Source: Lachnospiraceae bacterium (GTDB lineage: Bacteria > Bacillota > Clostridia > Lachnospirales > Lachnospiraceae). Taken from it: a stretch of DNA of 6,135 nucleotides. This document shows positions 1 to 6,135 of this stretch, piece by piece. The DNA lies in NCBI GenBank assembly GCA_900753685.1, contig CAAEAB010000222.1, forward strand, positions 1 through 6,135. The letters are read 5' to 3'. Under the pieces are notes generated by a model. That model searched no databases. It worked only from the letters and a program-made list of their open reading frames with translations, and had not been told where the DNA came from. A program made the position numbers and the translations under genes. How positions within the stretch are numbered: the stretch's first letter is position 1; each line of letters starts with the position of its first letter.

Positions 1-635
1 CCAGCCACATCCTTAAATGTCACCTTTGAGCCCTCAGCCTTATACTCCTTGGCGCGGCTCTTTCCCATACCGCCGAAACCGCCCATGCCTCCCATGGAGC
101 CCATACCTTTTGCCGCCTTGCGGGACAGGGCTGACAAAAACCAGAAGGCTAAAAGCAGAGGAATGACCCATGAAGCCAAAATACTTACGATGGATGAGGT
201 CTGCGTTGGTATTTCCGAATTCACATCCACTCCATGCGCTTCCATTTTCTGCGTTAGCGTCGTATCCGATGATACAATCCCCGTATAGTACATCTGCACC
301 ATCCCTCGGTCCGTATCTTCATCACTCGGATAAATCAGAATCTGACTCGAAGATTCATCGATATTGATGGCCTTAACCTTGCCCTCCTTTGCCATATCCA
401 TAAATTCACTATAACTAATCTGCTTTGTCGCCGTATCTTTGACAATATTATTCATACAACTGTTGAACAATATCGTCATTACAAGACCAAGCAAAAAAAT
501 CATCATCAATTTATCAATGGAAGGGCCGTTCTGCCCTGTCGGCGCTCCGTTGTGCTGACCATTTTCCCCGGTCTGTCTGCCGCCCTGAGGCGGCGGTCCT
601 GTTTTTTTTATATCTGGTCCTTCCTTTTCACTCAT
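1..635 (-). CDS. ftsH: ATP-dependent zinc metalloprotease FtsH, N-terminal part (3' end outside window)
   Basis: FtsH is a membrane-anchored AAA+ zinc protease that forms hexamers and degrades misassembled membrane proteins and some short-lived regulators. Only the first 211 codons are visible. Residues 1-40 are a Pro/Gly/Asn/Gln-rich polar cytoplasmic tail. Residues about 42-60 are a first membrane segment (MMIFLLGLVMTILF), and 61-147 an extracytoplasmic domain containing the FtsH-typical ISYSEFMDMAKEGKVKAI. Residues 148-170 are a second membrane segment (SILASWVIPLLLAFWFL). A Gly/Met-rich linker follows (GMGSMGGMGGFGGMG), then VTFKDVA at 205-211, which opens the AAA module in this family. 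The Walker, SRH and HEXXH motifs lie beyond the window edge. The ATG at 635 is chosen because AAGGAGG lies 7 nt upstream. A promoter and CIRCE operator precede the gene. The polar tail is long compared with E. coli FtsH, whose first membrane segment starts almost at the N terminus. Identification is firm despite truncation. Confidence 0.96.
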   Translation of the reverse strand, partial: MSEKEGPDIKKTGPPPQGGRQTGENGQHNGAPTGQNGPSIDKLMMIFLLGLVMTILFNSCMNNIVKDTATKQISYSEFMDMAKEGKVKAINIDESSSQILIYPSDEDTDRGMVQMYYTGIVSSDTTLTQKMEAHGVDVNSEIPTQTSSIVSILASWVIPLLLAFWFLSALSRKAAKGMGSMGGMGGFGGMGKSRAKEYKAEGSKVTFKDVA

Positions 636-642
636 GCTGCAT

Positions 643-649
643 CCTCCTT
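643..649 (-). promoter_or_regulatory. Shine-Dalgarno site of ftsH
   Basis: On the minus strand AAGGAGG ends 7 nt before the ATG at 635. It is a near-perfect complement of the 16S 3' end and fixes the ftsH start. It lies 8 nt downstream of the CIRCE element in the leader. Confidence 0.9.
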
Positions 650-657
650 CGCTATTG

Positions 658-684
658 TTAGCACTCTTTTAATTTGAGTGCTAA
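658..684 (-). promoter_or_regulatory. CIRCE operator (HrcA binding site) in the ftsH leader
   Basis: The sequence is a perfect inverted repeat, TTAGCACTC-N9-GAGTGCTAA, identical to the textbook CIRCE consensus with its 9-nt spacer. CIRCE is bound by the repressor HrcA, which is inactivated when GroEL is titrated by unfolded proteins; the usual targets are groESL and hrcA-grpE-dnaK-dnaJ. Here it sits between the -10 box of the predicted promoter (695-700) and the ftsH Shine-Dalgarno site, starting about where transcription should begin. That is the normal location for a CIRCE. It strongly suggests heat-shock induction of ftsH through HrcA. It is palindromic, so the strand given is that of the regulated gene. 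Confidence 0.95.
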
Positions 685-694
685 TTTGTTTTCT

Positions 695-722
695 ATTGTA
701 GCACGGACCCGGAAAAATGCAA
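695..722 (-). promoter_or_regulatory. Predicted sigma-A-type promoter of ftsH
   Basis: On the minus strand there is a -10 box TACAAT (695-700; 5 of 6 to consensus) with an extended TGn immediately upstream (TGC, 701-703). A weak -35 box TTGCAT (717-722; 3 of 6) lies 16 bp upstream. The extended -10 can compensate for the poor -35. The predicted start is near 688, a few bases before the CIRCE, so HrcA bound there would block initiation or escape. The placement relative to CIRCE is the strongest support. Confidence 0.75.
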
Positions 723-748
723 CCCTTCTACCGATTATTTTCGAAAGT

Positions 749-1654
749 TCATACTTTTTTTAGAATTGTCTTTAAATCCTCCAGGGTAAATATGTAGTGG
801 CTGTTACAAAAATGACAGTTCACTTCAATTGGCTTTTCATCATCGATCATTGATTGGATTTCCTCCCGTCCGATGCTGATAATAGCCCGTTCAACCCTTT
901 CTTTGGAACAATTACATTCAAAACCGGTCGGAAGTTTATCCATGATCTCCACATCCATGCCTTCAAGCACTCTTCCGATAATATCCTCCGGCATGTCCCC
1001 CCCTTCAAGCATCGTCGTCACCGACGGCAGCGCCCCGATATTTTTTTCCAGTTTCTCAATCACTGTATCCTTGGCAAAAGGCATAAGCTGCAGAATAAAT
1101 CCGCCGGCCCGTTTTACCGTATTATCCTTTTCCATCAAAACCCCCAGGGCAACACTGGAATTTACCTGCTCTGAGGTGGCAAAATAATAGGTCAGATCCT
1201 CGGCGATCTCTCCGGAAACCAAATGAGTCTGCCCCACATAAGGCTCTTTTAAGCCCATATCTTTAATAACGCTCAAAACACCCATATCCAAAGCGCCGCC
1301 CACATCCAACTTTCCGGCTTTACTTGGCGGCAGCATGACCATTGGATTTTCCACATAGCCCTTCACCCGGGCCTTCCCGTCGGCCGTCACCGTCAATCCT
1401 TTAATCGGACCGCCGCATTTAATTTGAAGGGTAATCAGATCCTCTTCCCCCTTTTGCATACTTCCCATCATCGCTCCGGCCGTCAAAAGACGCCCAAGCG
1501 CCGCTGTAGCTACCGGACTTGTATGATGCACCTGGCGGGCATACTCCACCGTCTCCCGGGTTGTCGCTGCAAAGATACGGACCTGATGATTTGCTCCAGT
1601 TGCCCGGATAATATAATCTTCCCCTTTTTTTTGTTCTGGTCTGTTACATGACAT
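749..1654 (-). CDS. hslO: Hsp33 redox-regulated molecular chaperone
   Basis: Hsp33 is a cytosolic holdase that stays inactive while a zinc ion is held by four cysteines. Oxidation, with unfolding, releases the zinc and exposes client-binding surfaces. The 301-residue length fits the family. The N-terminal core begins YIIRATGANHQVRIFAATT (14-32). The family-typical PVATAALGRLLTAGAMMGSM follows (47-66), then GPIKGLTVTADGKARVKGYV (82-101). The redox switch is complete: CNC at 247-249 and CHFC at 280-283, giving CXC-X30-CXXC. Two further cysteines are at 3 and 80. The start at 1654 adds about ten residues before the conserved core; it is kept because it lies 5 nt after the methyltransferase stop with GAGGAG upstream. 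The gene ends the predicted SASP-methyltransferase-hslO operon. No convincing terminator follows before the ftsH promoter, so some read-through into ftsH is possible. Confidence 0.97.
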   Translation of the reverse strand: MSCNRPEQKKGEDYIIRATGANHQVRIFAATTRETVEYARQVHHTSPVATAALGRLLTAGAMMGSMQKGEEDLITLQIKCGGPIKGLTVTADGKARVKGYVENPMVMLPPSKAGKLDVGGALDMGVLSVIKDMGLKEPYVGQTHLVSGEIAEDLTYYFATSEQVNSSVALGVLMEKDNTVKRAGGFILQLMPFAKDTVIEKLEKNIGALPSVTTMLEGGDMPEDIIGRVLEGMDVEIMDKLPTGFECNCSKERVERAIISIGREEIQSMIDDEKPIEVNCHFCNSHYIFTLEDLKTILKKV

Positions 1655-1659
1655 AACTT

Positions 1660-2439
1660 CTACATCTCCTCTATTGTTTTACTTTTCGTTTGTTCTCTGG
1701 CGATAATATAAATCCGCTCCGAATCCTCCCGGACTGGCTCCATAGTAAAGGCGTCGTAGGCGCCCTCCCACCGAAGGCCGGACTTTTCAATCAAATCCCG
1801 GATTTCTTCCGGAGCATAGGCCCTCTGGTAATGAACCTCTTCATAACGGTCATAACGGCCGTCCTCTCCCTGAATAAAAAGGTTCAAAACATATTCATTG
1901 ATTCCGGACGCATCGTCATAAAAATTATCCCATATAAAGCAATGGTCCTCCCGGGTTTCTCCAATGGTCTGCTCGCCGAGTATTTTCTCATATTTATAGC
2001 GGGTATTCAAGTCAAATATAAAAACTCCGCCCGGATCCAGATAATTATTGACCAGTCGGAATACCTTCAGCAAATCCTCCGGCTCAAGAATATAATTCAT
2101 ACTGTCACAGACACTGACGATCGCCCGGACAGTTCCGTATAATTCAAAATTCCGCATATCCTGACATAAATAAAGGATTTGTTCCGTTCCGCCATTCTCC
2201 ATAGTTTTTTCGATAGCCGCGGCCAGCATCTCTTCGGAATTATCAATTCCAATCATATCATAGCCGCGGCGTCTTAAAGCCTCGGTCATGCTGCCGGTGC
2301 CGCATCCCAGCTCCAGCACAAGGCCGTCCACCACACCGTATTTTTTTAATAATGTCACCAGATAATCGCACCATTCTTCATAAGGTATATTATCCATGAA
2401 TAGGTCATACACCTGGGCAAATTCTGAATAAGCCTCCAT
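1660..2439 (-). CDS. Class I SAM-dependent methyltransferase, YqeM-like
   Basis: This 259-residue protein has a Rossmann-type methyltransferase fold with clear SAM-binding motifs. Motif I is LELGCGTGS (42-50). The acidic residue that binds the SAM ribose is in GIDNSEEM (64-71, Asp66). Motif II includes QDM (93-95). CDSMNY (111-116) and LDPGGVFIFDLNT (134-146) follow. The N terminus (YSEFAQVYDLFMDNIPYEEW) and the overall pattern resemble the Bacillus subtilis YqeM family, from memory rather than a search. No signal peptide or membrane segment is visible, so it should be cytosolic. The substrate is unknown; related enzymes act on small molecules or tRNA-linked cofactors, and I would not assign one. 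The start at 2439 is 3 nt after the upstream SASP stop, with a weak GGGGAA ribosome site. Tight spacing on both sides places it in the middle of a three-gene operon. Confidence 0.88.
   Translation of the reverse strand: MEAYSEFAQVYDLFMDNIPYEEWCDYLVTLLKKYGVVDGLVLELGCGTGSMTEALRRRGYDMIGIDNSEEMLAAAIEKTMENGGTEQILYLCQDMRNFELYGTVRAIVSVCDSMNYILEPEDLLKVFRLVNNYLDPGGVFIFDLNTRYKYEKILGEQTIGETREDHCFIWDNFYDDASGINEYVLNLFIQGEDGRYDRYEEVHYQRAYAPEEIRDLIEKSGLRWEGAYDAFTMEPVREDSERIYIIAREQTKSKTIEEM
1666..1671 (-). promoter_or_regulatory. Shine-Dalgarno site of hslO inside the methyltransferase 3' end
   Basis: GAGGAG on the minus strand lies 11 nt before the hslO ATG (1654) and is itself the Glu-Glu codon pair near the end of the methyltransferase. 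The methyltransferase stop codon (1660-1662) falls between this site and the hslO start, an arrangement typical of translational coupling. The spacing is somewhat longer than optimal. Confidence 0.65.
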
Positions 2440-2442
2440 GCA

Positions 2443-2676
2443 CTATTCCCCGTTTCTCTTTTTAGCATTCATAAGACCGCCGATACGCCCGGTCTCCCGC
2501 GCTGTCAATCCTTTCCAGCCAAGCTGTTCCACCTTGTCCAGCAGTCCCAATTCCTCTGTAATTTCAAATTTAAGCCGTTCCCGCGCCTGTTCTTCCGGCG
2601 TCTTTTTTTCCCATTGATCCGGCTCGTTGAATTGCTTCATCACTTCCTGCCAGCGGGACTCCTTCTTCTGTTCCAT
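2443..2676 (-). CDS. Alpha/beta-type small acid-soluble spore protein (SASP), divergent
   Basis: Alpha/beta-type SASPs coat forespore DNA, protect it from UV and chemical damage, and are degraded by the protease GPR at germination. Two conserved blocks are visible in this 77-residue protein. The first is LKFEITEELG (35-44), matching the family pattern K-x-E-I-A-x-E-x-G and keeping the Glu38-Ile39 bond at which GPR would be expected to cut. The second is LTARETGRIGGLMNAKKR (57-74), matching L-T-S-R-x-N-G-x-V-G-G-x-M-x-K-R. Differences from classical SspA are a charged 34-residue N-terminal extension, a longer linker between the blocks (13 residues between ELG and TAR), and Thr62 where most members have Asn in the Asn-Gly pair. 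The start at 2676 has AGGTG 5 nt upstream. A sigma-G-like promoter lies immediately upstream, which supports the spore assignment independently. It is the first gene of the operon with the methyltransferase and hslO. It could be a minor SASP with a specialised role. Confidence 0.8.
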   Translation of the reverse strand: MEQKKESRWQEVMKQFNEPDQWEKKTPEEQARERLKFEITEELGLLDKVEQLGWKGLTARETGRIGGLMNAKKRNGE

Positions 2677-2702
2677 ACCTGCACCTGCCTTTCCGTTATC
2701 TT

Positions 2703-2732
2703 GATTATGACCACGAAAAAGCCGGTCTATTC
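2703..2732 (-). promoter_or_regulatory. Candidate sigma-G (forespore) promoter for the SASP-methyltransferase-hslO operon
   Basis: On the minus strand the sequence reads GAATA (2728-2732), exactly 18 bp, then CATAATC (2703-2709). The known sigma-G pattern in Bacillus is approximately GnATR, 18 bp, CATnnTA, so only the last base of the -10 box deviates. The predicted start is near 2696, giving a leader of about 20 nt that contains the ribosome site and ends at the SASP ATG (2676). The -35 box overlaps the addA stop codon (2731-2733) and lies in the loop of the addA terminator. The match to a spore gene directly downstream makes chance less likely, but this is inference without expression data. 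Confidence 0.62.
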
Positions 2733-2738
2733 ACCGGC
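2716..2738 (-). terminator. Rho-independent terminator after addA
   Basis: On the minus strand GCCGGT (2733-2738), loop GAATAG (2727-2732) and ACCGGC (2721-2726) form a perfect 6-bp GC-rich hairpin, followed at once by TTTTT (2716-2720). The first arm includes the last base of the addA stop codon. The stem and U-tract are short, so termination may be partial, leaving some read-through into the SASP operon. Confidence 0.75.
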
Positions 2739-5700
2739 AGTGAATTTCTCTGTTCATTATCACAGAATATAAAATTCTGTCCTTTACTTTTTTACCCGAT
2801 ATCTGCTCGATCGCCTTCTGATAGTAATCAAGCTGGGTTTTGTACCGCTTTATGAGTATCTCGTCCCCCGCCGAGCCCTTTGGAATCCTGTCTGTTTTAT
2901 AATCAAGTAAAACGACGCCGTCATCCTCTTCAAAATAGACGTCAATAATACCCTGAATTAAAATGCGTTCTGTCTGGTCAGACGCGCTCGCCCCCGGATA
3001 CACATCACTTACCGGAATCCCCATAACAAAGGGCTGTTCTCTGCAAAGCTTCCCCATCCTTTCCGCCCGGGCCATCCTCTGTCCCAATTCGGACTGACAA
3101 AAATCGAAAATTTTCTTCACCGGAATAAGCTCTTCCCAAAAGGCAGGAATCTGTTCCCTTTCCACACAATCCCGGATAAATACAGCCACATCATCCACAG
3201 AAGAAATCTGACCAAAGGGCAAAAGCTCGAATATTTTATGGGTTGCCGTTCCTTTTTGCTGCGCCGTATAAAGGGGATTTCCCAAATCCATCGGAAGCTT
3301 TTCTTCCTTTTCCGGATAGAGAACAGCGCCGGTCATCTCTTCTCCGGCCATTTTCTTTAATTCGCTGACCGTCATTTTTCCCTGAAGCCGCGTCATCAAC
3401 TCCCTCGGATACCGCCAGCGAAGCTTCGTATCAATTTTCTCATAAAGCTGCCTGCAATCTGCTTTAACCACGGCGCAGTCACGAAGAAATTCCCTGTCTC
3501 TGTCCATCTGGATTTCTTCCCGGATATCTTCTGCTGCCATATGAGCCGGATTGATACACCGAAATTCAAATCCCAGACTTTCTCCCCGATGTCCGTCAGA
3601 CCACAAAAGGGGGCCTATCCAGTCCAGGTAGCTTTTTGCGCGAAGCATCCGGCTGTAGGTCAAAGGTATGGGGGCCATTCCCGCCAAAGCCCATTTTTCA
3701 CCGGTCTGCTCCATATCTTCCAATGTTCCGACAAGAATCAGCTTTTCTCTGGCCCGGGTCATAGCCACATAAAGTACTCGGACCTCCTCCCCCATCTGGT
3801 CCAGAAGCAGCTTCCGGGAAAAAACTTTTTTTGACAAACTGTGAATCTTGACCCGTTGTTCCAAATCCACACCATCCGCAGCCACACCGTAACGGGCATG
3901 AACCACAATCCGGCTCCGAGATTCGGTAAAGTTCATGGCTTTTCCAAGGCCCGCGACAAAGCAGATGGGATATTCCAAACCTTTACTTTTGTGAATACTC
4001 ATAATCCGCACAGCCTGTCCCTCATCACCCGGCAGTACTGCGCCGCCCAAATCCTCCTTCGATTCTTTCAGCTGATCTACATAACGGATAAAATGAAATA
4101 ATCCCCGGTAACTGGTATTTTTAAAATCTCTGGCATACTCCACAAGCCGTTCCAGATTTGCCCGGCGCAATTCACCTCCGGGCATGGCGAACATTTGCTG
4201 TACGTATCCGGTCATACCATAAATTTCATGGATAAGCTCTTCAATAGATCTGTGGGCCTTCATCCGGCGCAGCCTGTCATACATTGCAAGGAAAGCCTTT
4301 AATTTTTCTATTAATACCAGCTTTTCTCCCTGTTCCAGATAGGCCTGAATATTTTCATACAGATGTACGGAACGATTTGTCAGCCGCAGTTCGGCCAGCT
4401 CTTCATCGGAAAGCTGTCCCATGGAAGAGGTCAAAACCGCCGCCATGGGAATATCCTGGAGTGGATTGTCAAGAATCCGGAGCATATTTAAAATGCCCTG
4501 AATCTCCAATGTATCGAAAAATCCGGATGAAGTCTCGCCCACTGCCGGAATGCCCATATCCTTCAATACCCGGACATAATCCTCCGTCCAGTTTTTTACA
4601 GTCCTCAATAAAATGACGATATCTCCATACTCTGCTCTGCGATATTTCCCGGACTCGGTATCCATCACCCACAAGCCGGAAGCCTCATCCGATATCTCTC
4701 GGATACGGAGACCTACAGCCCGCGCCTCTGCTTCCCGCTTCGTCATCTCCGTATCGCTGCCATGCTCTACCATGAGCCATTCCGCCCGCTCCGAAATTTT
4801 CTGTTCCGTCTCCGGATAGTCGAGTCCCGGATAAAGGGCCGCATCCGCATCATATTCCATGCCGCAGATCTCCGGCGTCATTAAAGACTCAAAAATCCGG
4901 TTAATACTCTCCAGCACACACGCCCGGCTCCGGAAATTTTTATGAAGATCAATCCGCTGATGACTCCCTTCATCCTTTGTGTAGGTCTGATATTTTCCAA
5001 GAAAAATCTCCGGCTCCGCCATTCGGAAACGGTAAATACTCTGTTTAACATCGCCAACCATAAAAATGTTCGGCTGTCCGTCCCTTTCCCTGGAAATACT
5101 GGTCAAGAGCGTCTCCTGAACCTGATTACTGTCCTGATATTCATCGCACATAATCTCTTCGAACTGCTCGCTATATCCCTTTGCCGCCGCCGTCGGCTCA
5201 TGTTTATCGTCCAACAATATATTTAATGCGAAATGTTCCTGATCATTAAAATCAATTAAATTTCTCTGTTTCTTTTCTTCCCGAAAACGTCGGGAAAATT
5301 CTTCGGTCAACCGGAGCAGCACCGTCAGTCCCGGTAAAATCCGCTCTTCCTTTGAAAGCACTGCTTCCAGGTCTTCGGCAAAATAATTCTTTTTAAGCCA
5401 GCCAAACAAATCCTTGGCTTCCTGCCTCAAAGCCTTTACCATGTCCACAACCGACGGGTCCGCTTCCGGCTGCTTTTTCCCCGACAGCCGTTTCCATTCC
5501 ATATGATGAATATAGTCATAAAGTTCTTCCCATGTTTTACATCCCACCATAACTTCCGTCTGTTCTAAATCCGATAAAAGCATCGGTTCATACAATGCCG
5601 GTCCACCGCTGCCAAGACTCATATCCAAAGCTGTTTTTAAAGTCCCGGCCATTTCTCTGAGAATACGCCGGCTCTCCTCCATGACCAGCTGTACCACCGG

Positions 5701-6135
5701 GCTGTGCCCGGCCGCCTTTCCCATGGCCCCCGGATTCATGGCTAAAGAATTCTCAAGCCATTCCTCCGGCCACGGATAGCTCTGGGAAAAATCATAAATC
5801 CTCAAAATCCAGTCTGTCAGTCCCTTATCCAGCTTACCGCTGGAGTAGGTCTGGGAAAAGGCAATAAATTCCGCATCTTTCTTTTCATAACAATCTTCAA
5901 GAAGCTGTTCTGCCACGTCCTGTTTTAACAGAGTCATTTCCTGCGGATCTCCTACCCGGAATCCCGGATCCAGACCAATCGTATCAAAATGCTCCCTAAG
6001 CACACTCATGCAAAAGCTGTCAATCGTTGTGATCATTGCCGAAGGGAGAAGCATTTTTTGTTTCTGGAGATGCAGATTCTCCGGGTCCTCCAAAAGTTTT
6101 GCATCCACAGCCGCCATGATTCTCTCCCGCATCTC
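2731..6135 (-). CDS. addA: ATP-dependent helicase/nuclease subunit A, AddA (5' end outside window)
   Basis: AddA is the UvrD/RecB-like subunit of the AddAB helicase-nuclease, which resects double-strand breaks and loads RecA in Firmicutes. The frame stays open to the window edge, so the first in-frame Met (6132) is internal. About 1134 codons are visible of a usual 1200 or more. The Walker A motif is therefore missing only because of the window edge. Numbering from that Met: motif Ia-like ITTIDSFC (34-41); motif II DEYQD (330-334, Walker B); motif III VGDVKQSIYRFR (359-370); motif IV NFRS (399-402); motif V IHKSKGLE (713-720); motif VI VLYVAMTRAREKL (786-798). The C-terminal RecB-type nuclease has THKIFE (964-969), GIIDVYF (1061-1067, Asp1064), DYKTD (1077-1081) and QLDYY (1100-1104), so its active site appears intact. 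addB is expected upstream, outside the window. The stop codon merges with the terminator stem and the -35 box of the next operon. Confidence 0.97.
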   Translation of the reverse strand, partial: EMRERIMAAVDAKLLEDPENLHLQKQKMLLPSAMITTIDSFCMSVLREHFDTIGLDPGFRVGDPQEMTLLKQDVAEQLLEDCYEKKDAEFIAFSQTYSSGKLDKGLTDWILRIYDFSQSYPWPEEWLENSLAMNPGAMGKAAGHSPVVQLVMEESRRILREMAGTLKTALDMSLGSGGPALYEPMLLSDLEQTEVMVGCKTWEELYDYIHHMEWKRLSGKKQPEADPSVVDMVKALRQEAKDLFGWLKKNYFAEDLEAVLSKEERILPGLTVLLRLTEEFSRRFREEKKQRNLIDFNDQEHFALNILLDDKHEPTAAAKGYSEQFEEIMCDEYQDSNQVQETLLTSISRERDGQPNIFMVGDVKQSIYRFRMAEPEIFLGKYQTYTKDEGSHQRIDLHKNFRSRACVLESINRIFESLMTPEICGMEYDADAALYPGLDYPETEQKISERAEWLMVEHGSDTEMTKREAEARAVGLRIREISDEASGLWVMDTESGKYRRAEYGDIVILLRTVKNWTEDYVRVLKDMGIPAVGETSSGFFDTLEIQGILNMLRILDNPLQDIPMAAVLTSSMGQLSDEELAELRLTNRSVHLYENIQAYLEQGEKLVLIEKLKAFLAMYDRLRRMKAHRSIEELIHEIYGMTGYVQQMFAMPGGELRRANLERLVEYARDFKNTSYRGLFHFIRYVDQLKESKEDLGGAVLPGDEGQAVRIMSIHKSKGLEYPICFVAGLGKAMNFTESRSRIVVHARYGVAADGVDLEQRVKIHSLSKKVFSRKLLLDQMGEEVRVLYVAMTRAREKLILVGTLEDMEQTGEKWALAGMAPIPLTYSRMLRAKSYLDWIGPLLWSDGHRGESLGFEFRCINPAHMAAEDIREEIQMDRDREFLRDCAVVKADCRQLYEKIDTKLRWRYPRELMTRLQGKMTVSELKKMAGEEMTGAVLYPEKEEKLPMDLGNPLYTAQQKGTATHKIFELLPFGQISSVDDVAVFIRDCVEREQIPAFWEELIPVKKIFDFCQSELGQRMARAERMGKLCREQPFVMGIPVSDVYPGASASDQTERILIQGIIDVYFEEDDGVVLLDYKTDRIPKGSAGDEILIKRYKTQLDYYQKAIEQISGKKVKDRILYSVIMNREIHCR

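Noticed and set aside
49..367. Two overlapping plus-strand open frames at the left edge
   Set aside because: They are antisense to the well-supported ftsH frame; one has a Pro/Met-rich translation that mirrors the Gly/Met linker, and neither resembles a known protein.
579..609. Plus-strand GC hairpin (579-594) followed by a run of eight T (602-609), resembling a terminator
   Set aside because: A 7-nt gap separates stem and T-run, and no plus-strand gene precedes it. The T-run is the complement of the Lys-Lys codons in the ftsH start region.
1647..1649. Alternative ATG for hslO at 1649
   Set aside because: It is out of frame with the Hsp33 sequence.
854..2142. Plus-strand open frames opposite hslO and the methyltransferase (854-1174, 873-1187, 1424-1651, 1690-2142)
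   Set aside because: They are antisense to genes with complete family motifs and show no family resemblance.
3541..5226. Plus-strand open frames and one alternative minus frame (4469-4672) within addA
   Set aside because: All overlap a continuous addA frame with intact helicase motifs and lack recognisable domains.
6130..6132. ATG at 6132 as the true start of addA
   Set aside because: The frame remains open to the window edge and the upstream Walker A region required by the family is missing, so this Met is internal.
1..6135. Search for a novel defence system, mobile element, CRISPR array or RNA gene
   Set aside because: All genes are conserved housekeeping, stress or sporulation genes in one orientation with tight spacing. 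No transposase, direct-repeat array, tRNA fold or att-like duplication was seen.

Overview
The window looks like chromosomal DNA from a spore-forming, low-to-moderate-GC member of the Clostridia, most likely Lachnospiraceae. The evidence is an AddA-type (not RecB-type) nuclease-helicase, an alpha/beta-type small acid-soluble spore protein (SASP), a YqeM-like methyltransferase, an Hsp33 and an FtsH with a Firmicutes-style domain order, plus Gram-positive Shine-Dalgarno sequences and a perfect CIRCE operator. The family-level placement is inference from gene content and order; no rRNA or other marker is present.

All supported genes lie on the minus strand, so transcription runs from high to low coordinates. 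In that order they are: addA (6135 to 2731, 5' end outside the window); a compact intergenic stretch with a rho-independent terminator and a candidate sigma-G (forespore) promoter; the SASP-like gene (2676 to 2443); a class I SAM-dependent methyltransferase (2439 to 1660); hslO for Hsp33 (1654 to 749); a 113-bp intergenic region with a sigma-A-type promoter and CIRCE; and the first 211 codons of ftsH (635 to the window edge).

Three transcriptional blocks can be proposed. AddA, probably with an unseen addB upstream, repairs double-strand breaks and ends at the terminator. The SASP, methyltransferase and hslO genes are separated by only 3 and 5 nt and form a probable operon. Its only convincing promoter is the sigma-G-like one, whose -35 box overlaps the addA stop codon and sits in the loop of the addA terminator. 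FtsH starts a new unit that carries the signature of HrcA heat-shock control. Hsp33 (redox-activated holdase) and FtsH (membrane AAA+ protease) are both proteostasis factors, so the left half is a small stress cluster.

I see no mobile element, CRISPR array, RNA gene or novel multi-gene system. The points worth a second look are regulatory: a forespore promoter interlocked with a terminator, which would put Hsp33 and a methyltransferase under spore control, and a perfect CIRCE in front of ftsH. There is no gene-free stretch longer than 113 bp.
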